Source: Polycyclovorans sp002706265 (lineage in GTDB: Bacteria; Pseudomonadota; Gammaproteobacteria; Nevskiales; Nevskiaceae). From it: a stretch of DNA of 64,000 nucleotides. Numbering within the stretch: position 1 is the first letter of the stretch; every line of letters starts with the position of its first letter. The translations under genes were made by a program, and so were the position numbers. The notes under the pieces were generated by a model. It was not told where the DNA came from, did not search any database, and worked only from the letters and a program-made list of their open reading frames with translations. This document shows, piece by piece, positions 42,413-50,442 of this stretch. The stretch spans positions 208,468-272,467 of the forward strand of contig CAXBBM010000003.1 of assembly GCA_963973915.1 (NCBI GenBank), read 5' to 3'.

Positions 42413-42430
42413 ATGACAGATTGATGACAG
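42413..42430 (-). promoter_or_regulatory. Perfect Pho box, oriented away from pstS
   Basis: On the minus strand this reads CTGTCATCAATCTGTCAT: two exact CTGTCAT half-sites separated by four bases, the classical PhoB site. It is 60 bases upstream of the second box and points toward the 3' end of the AMP-ligase gene. Confidence 0.85.
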
Positions 42431-42489
42431 TTCGGTCCGCCAGCGCAGGGGCCGGACAAGCAGGCAGGAATCACGAAACGGCGACCATT

Positions 42490-42507
42490 CCGTCATGGAA
42501 CTGTAAC
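42490..42507 (+). promoter_or_regulatory. Pho box of pstS
   Basis: CCGTCATGGAACTGTAAC resembles the PhoB consensus (CTGTCAT, four bases, CTGTCAC) at 14 of 18 positions. CAAACT follows ten bases later as a suitable -10, in the normal PhoB-activated spacing. It lies about 100 bases before pstS. Confidence 0.78.
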
Positions 42508-42609
42508 AAAGCGTCTTCAAACTTCGCGCTCTCTCCTGCCGCCGAGCCATTGGTGTTGGGTGAGATGGATTCTCTGCGACCCACCTTCTCGCTGCTTTGA
42601 GGACACACA

Positions 42610-43647
42610 ATGCGCATCATCAATTCCACGCTGGGCCTTGCCGTCGCCGCTGCCGCGACCCTCAGCGTCGCCACGCCGTCTCTGGCGCGCGACAACATCC
42701 AGATTGCGGGTTCTTCCACCGTGTTGCCGTTTGCAAGCATCGCGGCCGAAGAGTTCGGCAACACCTTCCCGCAGTTCAAGGCGCCTGTGGTCGGCTCCGG
42801 CGGCACCGGCGGCGGCATGCGCCAGTTCTGCCAGGGCATCGGCGCAAGCACCATCGACATCGCCAACGCTTCGCGCGCCATGAAGCCCGCCGAAATCGAG
42901 TCCTGCCATGCGGCCGGCGTCGAGAAGATCATCGAAGTGAAGATCGGCTACGACGGCATCGTGTTTGCCTCGCGCCGCGACAAGGCCGAGTTCAAGCTCG
43001 AACCCAAGCACGTCTGGGCGGCCATTGCCCGCCAGGTGCCGATCGACGGCAAGATGGTGGACAACCCCTACGGTCGCTGGAACCAGATCGACAAGTCGCT
43101 GCCGAATCAGCAGATCACGCTCGTCATTCCCGCATCGAACCACGGGACCCGTGAAGTGTTCGACGAGAAGGTGCTGATCGAAGGGTGCAAGACGTTCAAG
43201 GAAATGGCCAAGCTTGAAGGCGATGCCCAGAAGGAGGCCTGCCTCAAATTGCGGCAGGACAGCGGCACCGTGGTCGAGATCGCGGGTGACTACACCGAGA
43301 CGCTGGCCCGGCTGCAGGCGCAGGCTGATGCCATCGGCGTTTTCGGGCTGAGCTTTTACGAGTCCAACCTCGACCGGCTGCAGATTGCCACCATCGACGG
43401 TGTGACCGCCACCCAGGAAACGGTGATCTCCGGCGAATACCCCGTGTCGCGCCCGCTGTTCTTCTACGTGAAGGGCGAGCACATCGGCGTGATTCCCGGC
43501 CTGATCGAGTTTGCACAGTTCTTCGTCAGCGACGCAGTGTCGGGTGTCGACAGCCCATTGTTCGAGGCCGGACTGATTCCGCTCTCGGATGACGAGCGTG
43601 CCAAGGTGCTCAGCAACATCAAGAACCGCAAAGTCGTCGGCAAGTAA
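42610..43647 (+). CDS. pstS: Phosphate ABC transporter, periplasmic binding protein PstS
   Basis: PstS binds inorganic phosphate in the periplasm and delivers it to PstCAB. The 345-residue product has a signal peptide (about 1-27, ending SLA), then IQIAGSSTVLPFASIAAEEF, GSGGTGGGMRQFCQG and DIANASRAMK, which form the phosphate site, and NHGTREVFDEKVL. This is the PstS subgroup paired with long PstC/PstA proteins. It is preceded by Pho boxes and followed by a hairpin terminator before pstC, a common way to make PstS in excess over the membrane parts. Confidence 0.96.
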   Translation: MRIINSTLGLAVAAAATLSVATPSLARDNIQIAGSSTVLPFASIAAEEFGNTFPQFKAPVVGSGGTGGGMRQFCQGIGASTIDIANASRAMKPAEIESCHAAGVEKIIEVKIGYDGIVFASRRDKAEFKLEPKHVWAAIARQVPIDGKMVDNPYGRWNQIDKSLPNQQITLVIPASNHGTREVFDEKVLIEGCKTFKEMAKLEGDAQKEACLKLRQDSGTVVEIAGDYTETLARLQAQADAIGVFGLSFYESNLDRLQIATIDGVTATQETVISGEYPVSRPLFFYVKGEHIGVIPGLIEFAQFFVSDAVSGVDSPLFEAGLIPLSDDERAKVLSNIKNRKVVGK

Positions 43648-43664
43648 TTGTCTTCGCCGGCATC

Positions 43665-43697
43665 AGGGGGCCTGTCACCAACGGGTCCCCTTTTTTT
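43665..43697 (+). terminator. Terminator or attenuator between pstS and pstC
   Basis: AGGGG pairs with CCCCT, extended by GCC/GGG pairs, around a loop of about ten bases, followed by seven T residues. It probably limits read-through from pstS into pstCAB. Confidence 0.8.
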
Positions 43698-43769
43698 GCT
43701 TCGCGGGGATCGTCACACTACGCGGCCGATGAGGCAGCTCGGCTGTTTTGAACGAGGCTTGAAGGGAAC

Positions 43770-45152
43770 ATGACGAACTGGATGTTGGTCGCCGTGCTGC
43801 TTGGCGTCATGGCCGTTGCGTATCACCTGGGCCTGACGCGCAGTCGGGTCATGGCCCGGGCGGGCAACGCCCGCCGCGCCGCGATGCACTCACGACCGGG
43901 TTACTACGGCGCGTTGGTCGCGTTGTGGTGTGGTCTGCCGGCGTTTCTGGTGTTCGCGGTCTGGAACATTGCCGAGCCCAGCCTGATCCGCAACGCGGTC
44001 GTGACCATGCTCAGCTCGGAAGCGGGCACGATGACGTCGCAGCAAGTCGGCATCGCCATGCAGCGCATCGAGTCGATTGCCAGTGGCTTTGGCGTTGCCG
44101 GCGACGTCACGCCGGTGGAGGCCGCGGCCGCGGCCGAGATGGCGCGCCTTCAGGCCATCGGTTTCTACACCAAGATTGCGCTGGTGATGGCCATAGTGCT
44201 GGGTGGGCTGGTCTTTGCCTATCGGCGCATCAAGCCGGATTTCCGGGCGCGCAACCACGTTGAGCAGATTGTTCGCATCGCCATGTTTCTGGCTTCGGGC
44301 GTGGCCATTCTCACCACCGTGGGCATTGTGCTGTCGATGGTCAGCGAGACGCTGCGGTTCTTTTCATTCGTTTCACCGCTGGACTTTTTCTTCGGCACCG
44401 TCTGGGACCCGCGCTTCTCCACCACCGGCGCCGCCGGGGGCGGTTACGGCATTTTGCCCCTGCTCAGCGGCACCCTGCTGGTCAGCGTCGTCGCCATGAC
44501 CGTGGCGGTGCCGGTGGGCCTGATGACCGCCATCTTTCTGGCCGAATACGCCACGCCGCGTTTTCGCTCGATCGCCAAGCCGGTGATTGAAGTGCTGGCC
44601 GGCATTCCGACCATTGTCTACGGCGTGTTCGCGCTGATCGTGGTCGGCCCCTTTTTCAGCTCGGTGGGCGCCGCCATCGGCCTGGAGATTCGCGCCACCA
44701 GTGCGCTGACGGCGGGCTTCGTGATGGGCATCATGCTGATTCCGTTCATCTCATCGCTGTCGGACGACATCATCACCCAGGTGCCACGCTCGCTGCGCGA
44801 CGCCTCGATGGGCCTGGGGGCGACGCGGTCTGAAACCATTCGTCGCGTGGTGTTGCCTGCGGCCCTGCCGGGCGTGGTGGGCGCGGTGCTGCTTGCGGCC
44901 AGTCGCGCCATTGGCGAGACCATGATCGTGGTCCTGGCGGCCGGCAACAGTCCGGTATTGCAGGGCAATCCCTTCGAGGCCGTTTCGACGGTGACGGTGA
45001 CCATCGTCAACCAGTTGACCGGCGATCAGGATTTCGCCAGCCCGCAGTCGCTGGTGGCCTTTGCGCTGGGCCTGACCCTCTTCGTCATCACCCTGGGACT
45101 GAACGTGGTGGCGCTTTACATCGTCCGTAAATATCGAGAGCAGTACGACTGA
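43770..45152 (+). CDS. pstC: Phosphate ABC transporter permease PstC
   Basis: This 460-residue inner-membrane permease is longer than E. coli PstC (319) because of an N-terminal extension with extra membrane helices and a periplasmic segment (about 1-185). The permease core follows: VPVGLMTAIFLAEYATPRF, EVLAGIPTIVYGVFAL and the ABC-coupling loop SLRDASMGLGATRSETIRRVVLP. The stop is one base before the pstA start. The long form is common in other gammaproteobacteria and alphaproteobacteria. Confidence 0.95.
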   Translation: MTNWMLVAVLLGVMAVAYHLGLTRSRVMARAGNARRAAMHSRPGYYGALVALWCGLPAFLVFAVWNIAEPSLIRNAVVTMLSSEAGTMTSQQVGIAMQRIESIASGFGVAGDVTPVEAAAAAEMARLQAIGFYTKIALVMAIVLGGLVFAYRRIKPDFRARNHVEQIVRIAMFLASGVAILTTVGIVLSMVSETLRFFSFVSPLDFFFGTVWDPRFSTTGAAGGGYGILPLLSGTLLVSVVAMTVAVPVGLMTAIFLAEYATPRFRSIAKPVIEVLAGIPTIVYGVFALIVVGPFFSSVGAAIGLEIRATSALTAGFVMGIMLIPFISSLSDDIITQVPRSLRDASMGLGATRSETIRRVVLPAALPGVVGAVLLAASRAIGETMIVVLAAGNSPVLQGNPFEAVSTVTVTIVNQLTGDQDFASPQSLVAFALGLTLFVITLGLNVVALYIVRKYREQYD

Positions 45153-45153
45153 C

Positions 45154-46503
45154 ATGACCACGCCCAATTCCAAGAACGCCGAGCGCCTGGCCCGGGTAGC
45201 GGCATCACTCAAGAAGCGCCATGCCGCCGAGAAGCGCTTCCGCTTTTTCGGGGTGCTGGCGTCACTGCTGGCGCTGTCATTCGTGGCCATCTTTTTCGTC
45301 AGCATTCTGTCGCGCGGCCTGCCGGCCTTTTGGCAGGCCACCTTCAATCTCGACGTGTACTTTGATCCGGCGATCATCGAGGTGGAGCCGCGACCGGTAC
45401 CGAATCCCGGCGAGTCGCCCGCCGATTTCCAGCAGCGTGACTATGCGTGGCAGTCACAGGTGGGAATGGTCAACTGGAACCGCATTCTCGAGAACAGCCT
45501 GATCGCCCTGCGCCCCGATCTGGAAGACGAGCGACGCACCCTGCGCAGCCTGTTCACCAGCGGCGAGCGCTTCGCCCTGCGTGATCGCTTCATCGAAAAC
45601 CCCGACCTGCTGGGGCAGACGGTGCGGCTCAAACTGCTGGCCGATGCCAATGTGGATGTGTGGATACGCGGCAACATCGACCGCGACCTGCCCGATGCGC
45701 AACAGCAGCTGTCACCGCGGGTACGCGAGCTTGCGGACGCGTTCTTCGCCACCGATGCGCTGCAGATGAACTTCAGCACCGCGCTGCTCGTCAATCCCGA
45801 CTCCCGCAGCTCGCCGGCCTCGGCGGGCCTGGGCGGTGCCTTCATGGGCTCGGTCTACATGATTCTGGTGGTGCTGTTTCTGTCGGTTCCGCTGGCGGTG
45901 GCCGCGGCCATCTATCTGGAAGAGTTCGCACCCCGCAACGCCATCACCGACCTCATCGAGGTCAACATCAACAACCTCGCCGCAGTGCCCTCGATCGTGT
46001 TTGGTCTGCTGGGGGCGGCGGTGTTCATCAATTACCTGAAGATGCCGCTGTCGGCGCCGCTGGTGGGGGGGCTGGTGCTGAGCCTGATGACGCTGCCCAC
46101 GGTCATCATCGCCACCCGCGCGGCGCTCAAGGCGGTGCCGCCGTCGATTCGGCAGGCGGCCCTGGGCCTGGGTGCGTCCAAGGTGCAGACCGTGTTCCAC
46201 CACGTGCTGCCACTGGCTATCCCCGGCGTGCTCACCGGCGCCATCATCGGCGTGGCTCAGGCGCTGGGCGAAACCGCGCCGCTGTTGCTGATCGGCATGA
46301 GCGCCTTTGTTTCGACCATTCCGGGCGGCCCGCTGGAGCAGTCGGCGGCGCTGCCCGTGCAGATTTACCTGTGGCAGGGCAATGAACTGCGCAACTTCTT
46401 CGAGGGGCGCACGGCGGCGGCGATCATCGTGCTGTTGGCACTGATGTTGAGCATGAATGCACTGGCCATTTGGCTGCGCAAACGTTTTGAAACCAGGTGG
46501 TGA
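45154..46503 (+). CDS. pstA: Phosphate ABC transporter permease PstA
   Basis: This 449-residue permease partners PstC. An N-terminal helix (about 28-50) and a long periplasmic insertion (about 55-215, with repeated charged stretches and FFATDALQMNFSTALLVNPDS) precede the core, which shows VPLAVAAAIYLEEFAPRN, AAVPSIVFGLLGAAVF and the coupling loop SIRQAALGLGASKVQTVFHHVLP. The insertion makes it much longer than E. coli PstA (296), matching the long PstC. pstB begins one base after the stop. Confidence 0.95.
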   Translation: MTTPNSKNAERLARVAASLKKRHAAEKRFRFFGVLASLLALSFVAIFFVSILSRGLPAFWQATFNLDVYFDPAIIEVEPRPVPNPGESPADFQQRDYAWQSQVGMVNWNRILENSLIALRPDLEDERRTLRSLFTSGERFALRDRFIENPDLLGQTVRLKLLADANVDVWIRGNIDRDLPDAQQQLSPRVRELADAFFATDALQMNFSTALLVNPDSRSSPASAGLGGAFMGSVYMILVVLFLSVPLAVAAAIYLEEFAPRNAITDLIEVNINNLAAVPSIVFGLLGAAVFINYLKMPLSAPLVGGLVLSLMTLPTVIIATRAALKAVPPSIRQAALGLGASKVQTVFHHVLPLAIPGVLTGAIIGVAQALGETAPLLLIGMSAFVSTIPGGPLEQSAALPVQIYLWQGNELRNFFEGRTAAAIIVLLALMLSMNALAIWLRKRFETRW

Positions 46504-46504
46504 C

Positions 46505-47338
46505 ATGAACATGGCAAATTCCCAACCCGGGTCGATGATGACCAACACGCTGGGCAAGGCGGCTTCCCAGCAGATGTCGCGTGAAGTGACGGTTTCGGCC
46601 CAGGACGTCAAGGTCTACTACGGCGACACGCAGGCCATCAAAGGCATCAATCTCGACATTTATCGCAATGAAGTCATTGCCTTCATCGGCCCCTCGGGCT
46701 GTGGCAAATCGACCTTTCTGCGGGTGCTGAACCGGATGAACGACACCATTGACGGCTGTCGTGTCGAGGGCAAGGTGACGCTGGACGGCGAAGACATCTA
46801 CGACAAGTCACTCGACGTGGTGCTGTTGCGCGCCCGGGTGGGCATGGTGTTCCAGAAGCCCAATCCGTTCCCGAAATCGATCTTCGAGAACATTGCCTAT
46901 GGCCCGCGCCTGCACGGCCTGGCATCGTCGAAAACCGACCTAGAGGGCATTGTTGAAAGCAGCCTCAAACGCGCGGGCCTGTGGAACGAGGTGAAGGATC
47001 GCCTCGATCAGCCCGGCACCGGCCTGTCGGGTGGACAGCAGCAGCGCCTGTGCATCGCCCGCACCATCGCCGTGAGCCCCGAAATGATCCTGATGGACGA
47101 GCCCTGCTCGGCGCTGGACCCGATCGCCACGGCCAAGGTCGAGGAGCTGATCAGCGAGCTGTCGCGGGAATACACCATTGCCATCGTCACCCACTCGATG
47201 CAGCAGGCCGCGCGCGTTTCGCACCGCACGGCCTACTTTCATCTGGGGGATCTGATCGAGGTCAATGCCACCGACAAGGTGTTCACCCAACCCGAGCACG
47301 AACTCACCGAGGCCTACATTACTGGCCGGTTCGGCTGA
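46505..47338 (+). CDS. pstB: Phosphate ABC transporter ATPase PstB
   Basis: The 277-residue ATPase energises PstSCA. Motifs are Walker A GPSGCGKSTFLR, the Q-loop VFQKPNPFPKSI, ABC signature LSGGQQQRLCIAR, Walker B ILMDEPCSALDP and the H-loop VTHSMQQAARVS. An N-terminal extension of about 45 residues precedes the ATPase. ATG at 46505 fits one base after pstA; an upstream in-frame codon would overlap pstA. phoU follows after three bases. Confidence 0.97.
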   Translation: MNMANSQPGSMMTNTLGKAASQQMSREVTVSAQDVKVYYGDTQAIKGINLDIYRNEVIAFIGPSGCGKSTFLRVLNRMNDTIDGCRVEGKVTLDGEDIYDKSLDVVLLRARVGMVFQKPNPFPKSIFENIAYGPRLHGLASSKTDLEGIVESSLKRAGLWNEVKDRLDQPGTGLSGGQQQRLCIARTIAVSPEMILMDEPCSALDPIATAKVEELISELSREYTIAIVTHSMQQAARVSHRTAYFHLGDLIEVNATDKVFTQPEHELTEAYITGRFG

Positions 47339-47341
47339 GTC

Positions 47342-48049
47342 ATGGGGCGCTTCCCACAGGGCAGACACAGCTCGGCCCAGTTCGATGACGAGCTGAACTC
47401 CATTCACTCGCATCTGCTGGAGATGGGGCGCCTGGCGATGCAGCAGGTACAGCGGGCCACCACCGCACTGACCACGGGCGACCTGACCCTGGCCAGCCGC
47501 GTGCTGTTCGACGAGGCGCAGGTCGACCGCCTCGAGAAGATCATCGACGAAGAGTGCGCGCTGGTGCTGGCGCGCCGGCAACCGGCTGCCGGCGATCTGA
47601 GGATGCTGATTGCGGCTTCCAAGGGCGTCGCCGACCTTGAGCGGGTCGGCGATGAAGCGGCCAAGCTGGCCAGCATGGCCGAAGACAACGTGCGGTCGGG
47701 CACTTCGGTGGCGCCTTACACGATGTTGCATCAGCTTTCGGTGCCGGTGCTGGCGCTGCTGGAGCGCAGCCTTGAGGCGCTGAGTCGGTTCGACCTGCAG
47801 TTGGCGGTCGAGGTCACGGTGGACCGCCGCTATCGCGATGTGCTGGGCGAGTTGCTGGCCAAGTGGCCCAAGGTGGCGGACCGCGGGGCCATGATCGATC
47901 TCATCTGGGCGCTCAGGTCGCTGGAGCGTGTCGGGGACCATGCGCGCAATCTCAGCGAGCAGGCGATTTTCTGCATCAGCGGGAAAGACATCCGCCACCT
48001 GTCGCGCGATCAACTCATGGACCTGCTGCCGGGCGTTTCGGTCCCTTAG
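47342..48049 (+). CDS. phoU: Phosphate signalling regulator PhoU (first copy)
   Basis: PhoU links the Pst transporter to the PhoR kinase and keeps the Pho regulon off when phosphate is plentiful. The 235-residue all-helical protein has the two PhoU repeats, each with its metal-binding E/DxxxD motif: DLERVGDEAAKLA (about 99-111) and SLERVGDHARNLSE (about 197-210). It is the last gene of the pst operon, three bases after pstB. A second phoU lies 1.6 kb downstream beyond a porin gene. Confidence 0.95.
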   Translation: MGRFPQGRHSSAQFDDELNSIHSHLLEMGRLAMQQVQRATTALTTGDLTLASRVLFDEAQVDRLEKIIDEECALVLARRQPAAGDLRMLIAASKGVADLERVGDEAAKLASMAEDNVRSGTSVAPYTMLHQLSVPVLALLERSLEALSRFDLQLAVEVTVDRRYRDVLGELLAKWPKVADRGAMIDLIWALRSLERVGDHARNLSEQAIFCISGKDIRHLSRDQLMDLLPGVSVP

Positions 48050-48369
48050 AACGCCGCGTGTAAACCCCGGCAATGACGGGGCTCGGCGCCGCCATCGCGG
48101 TGTCGGCCGATCGCGAGCCCGGTCTCGATTCGCCCTCGGCGCAGACCCCGCGGCGACCCCTGCAACCCCCATTGTCATAAAACGCGAAACCGACTCCGTT
48201 CTGTCACAGAACTGAAACAGTGGCGCTTTAGTGTTCGCGTCGCACCCGGCCGAAAGGTTGGTGGGCAAGGAGGCGAGCACTTCATCGCGGCGGTGCAATG
48301 GCGATGGCGTGCTCAGGGTTGGGTCCCCCAAGACCCGCAATCGGTTATTCCACCCCAAGGGAGTTTTGA
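48050..48369 (+). other. Pho-box region upstream of the OprP-type porin
   Basis: No gene is seen. It contains a small CCCCG/CGGGG hairpin just after phoU (48065-48081, no U-tract), a half-conserved Pho box (48172-48189, TTGTCAT then a poor second half), and a better one at 48201-48218. CCAAGGGAG lies shortly before the porin start as ribosome-binding site. Confidence 0.75.
48201..48218 (+). promoter_or_regulatory. Pho box of the phosphate-selective porin gene
   Basis: CTGTCACAGAACTGAAAC has one near-perfect and one weaker PhoB half-site with the correct four-base spacer. TTTAGT (48227-48232) follows as a fitting -10 element. The porin starts about 150 bases downstream. Confidence 0.75.
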
Positions 48370-49545
48370 ATGAACACGACGCTGAAACTGTCCGCCATGG
48401 CGGCTGCGCTGCTGGCGATGAGTGGTGCGGCCTACGGCCAGAAGGTCGAGACCAAAGGCGGCCTGAGCATTTCGTCCAACGACGACAAATACAGCGTCAA
48501 GGTGGGCGGTCGCATCCACCTCGACACCAATTTTTACGTTGATGACGATGACCTGGCGCCGGTCAGCCTGCCGACCGATGTCTTCTTCCGCCGTGCCCGC
48601 TTGACGCTGGAAGGCAAGGCTGAGCAGTTCACCTACAAGTTCGAAAACGATTTTGTCGCCTCCAACCAGGCAGGCTTTCGTGAAATGTGGATCGGCACCA
48701 AGCTCGGTGCGGCCAATCTTCGCCTTGGCCAAGCCAAGCCCTATCGCGCCATGGAAGAGCTGACCAGCTCCAACGAAGTGCTGTTCATGGAGCGTCCGTT
48801 CGCGACCGCCTCGGGCCTGTTCGACGGCCGTCAGTTCCAGATGGGTGCGTTCCTCGACGGCGCTGGCAGCAACTGGGGCTGGGGCACGTCGGTTCACAGC
48901 CTGCGGGCGGCCGATGGTCCCGCCAATGACGGCATTGGCTTCACGGCGCGCGGCTATTTTGCGCCCGTGGTGGGTGACACCTCCAACCTGCACCTGGGCC
49001 TGTCGTACAGCCTCGAGAATCCCGACGAGAACGTGCGGCTGCGCGCGCGCGGCCGCCTTGCCGGTCGTGCAGGCGCCGTCCCGCGCCCGACCTTTGGTGA
49101 CTCGGGTGATCCCATGGCGGTCAGCGTGTCGGGCAGCGAAGTCTCAGCCATCGGCCTCGAAGCGGCTTATCAGGCCGGCGGCTTCTTCATTCAAACCGAG
49201 TACGCCATGGGCACCTACGAAGGTGATGGCGTGGCCGAGCGCGACGTGGACACCTACTACGTGCAGGCCAGCTACCTGCTCAGCGGTGCCAGCAAGCGTT
49301 ACGACGTGAAAAAAGGCGTCTTCAAGTCGCCCAGCGTCAAGACCGGCACGGCGGAACTGAAAGCGCGCTACGACTACATCGAGAACGATGCGGCCACGGC
49401 CACCGAAATCGCGCAGATGGTGCTGGGCTTCAACTACTACTTCAACAGTAACGTTCGCGGCATGGTGGAGTATGTGTCGGCAGACTTCGATACTGCCGAC
49501 CAGAGCGTGGATCTGATTCAGACGCGCCTGCAGTTCTCGTTCTAA
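48370..49545 (+). CDS. Phosphate-selective porin (OprP/OprO family)
   Basis: This 391-residue outer-membrane porin has a signal peptide ending AYG at residue 23 and a beta-barrel of the OprP/OprO type. Family features are VKVGGRIHLDTNFYVDD, FFRRARLTLEGKAEQFTYKFENDF, LRLGQAKPYRAMEELTSSNEVLFMERP and a C-terminal strand ending in Phe (TRLQFSF), the BAM recognition residue. The family takes up phosphate or polyphosphate. The location inside a pst/phoU block and the upstream Pho box agree with phosphate-starvation control. A terminator follows. Confidence 0.92.
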   Translation: MNTTLKLSAMAAALLAMSGAAYGQKVETKGGLSISSNDDKYSVKVGGRIHLDTNFYVDDDDLAPVSLPTDVFFRRARLTLEGKAEQFTYKFENDFVASNQAGFREMWIGTKLGAANLRLGQAKPYRAMEELTSSNEVLFMERPFATASGLFDGRQFQMGAFLDGAGSNWGWGTSVHSLRAADGPANDGIGFTARGYFAPVVGDTSNLHLGLSYSLENPDENVRLRARGRLAGRAGAVPRPTFGDSGDPMAVSVSGSEVSAIGLEAAYQAGGFFIQTEYAMGTYEGDGVAERDVDTYYVQASYLLSGASKRYDVKKGVFKSPSVKTGTAELKARYDYIENDAATATEIAQMVLGFNYYFNSNVRGMVEYVSADFDTADQSVDLIQTRLQFSF

Positions 49546-49571
49546 GCTTCTGGTTTGTTGGGTTTCACCCT

Positions 49572-49601
49572 CCGGCAGCAGAGGATGCTGCCGGATTTTT
49601 T
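49572..49601 (+). terminator. Terminator of the porin gene
   Basis: CCGGCAGCA pairs perfectly with TGCTGCCGG around a five-base loop, followed by ATTTTTT. It separates the porin gene from the second phoU. Confidence 0.92.
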
Positions 49602-49663
49602 CGTGGAAGCGGCCCGCCCTGCGGTCCTTTCCGTTCGTGTTCAGCGTTGTTCGAGGCGATCCC

Positions 49664-50392
49664 ATGTGTCCCGACCTGCAGCATCAAAATCATATTTCGT
49701 CGCAGTTCAATGCCGACCTTGAGGCCATTCGCCAGAACGTGTTGAAAATGGGCGGCGTGGTCGAGCAGCAACTGCTCGATGCCACCGAGGCGCTGCTGAA
49801 TTGCAACGAATCTCTGGCCGATGACGTGATCCTGCGCGGAGAAGAAGTCGACGCGCTGGAAATTGCCATTGATGAGGCCAGCACGCTGGTCCTGGTCAAG
49901 CGTCAGCCCACCGCCGGCGATTTGCGCATGGTGATTGCACTGACCCGCGTGGTGACCGACCTCGAGCGCATAGGCGATGAGGCCGAAAAAATTGCCCGCA
50001 TGTCGAAGGCGCTGGTCGGGCAGCCCAAGCTCGACGGCCAGATGGCCGAGACCGGGCATCTGGCCCGGCATGTTTCCAAGCTGATCCGCGACGCCTTTGA
50101 CGCCCTGGCGCGATTCGACACCGAGCTGGCGCTGCAGGTGGCCGAAGAAGACCGGGTGATTGACCGGGAATATGAATCGGTGATGCGCATCTGCCTCACC
50201 TACATGATGGAAGACCCGCGCAACATCGGACGCACCATGAACATCGTCTGGGCCGTGCGGTCGCTGGAGCGCATCGGCGATCACGCCAAGAACGTGGCCG
50301 AGCATGTGATCTATATGGTGGAAGGCGCCGATGTGCGGCACGCCAGCCTTGATGAAATGGCCGAGGCCGTTCGCAACCCAAAGTCACGTTGA
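49664..50392 (+). CDS. phoU: Phosphate signalling regulator PhoU (second copy)
   Basis: This 242-residue protein has the usual double PhoU repeat, with both metal motifs intact (DLERIGDEAEKIARM and SLERIGDHAKNVAEHVIYMVEG). It is closer in feel to the E. coli and Pseudomonas PhoU than the copy after pstB. ATG at 49664 is used because GAGG lies seven bases upstream; the frame is open nine codons earlier. A terminator in front of it implies its own promoter. Two phoU genes this close suggest one acts on Pst/PhoR and the other elsewhere, which the sequence cannot show. Confidence 0.94.
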   Translation: MCPDLQHQNHISSQFNADLEAIRQNVLKMGGVVEQQLLDATEALLNCNESLADDVILRGEEVDALEIAIDEASTLVLVKRQPTAGDLRMVIALTRVVTDLERIGDEAEKIARMSKALVGQPKLDGQMAETGHLARHVSKLIRDAFDALARFDTELALQVAEEDRVIDREYESVMRICLTYMMEDPRNIGRTMNIVWAVRSLERIGDHAKNVAEHVIYMVEGADVRHASLDEMAEAVRNPKSR

Positions 50393-50442
50393 TCGCCGCC
50401 GCAGCGGGTCGAAGTGCGGGCCGACTCGCGTAAACTTTGCGG

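Larger units (their letters stand above)
42295..42609 (+). other. Pho-box-containing intergenic region upstream of pstS
   Basis: This holds no gene. It contains a minus-oriented consensus Pho box (42413-42430), a plus-oriented Pho box (42490-42507) and a likely -10 (CAAACT, 42518-42523), all described separately. The remainder shows nothing recognisable. Confidence 0.8.
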
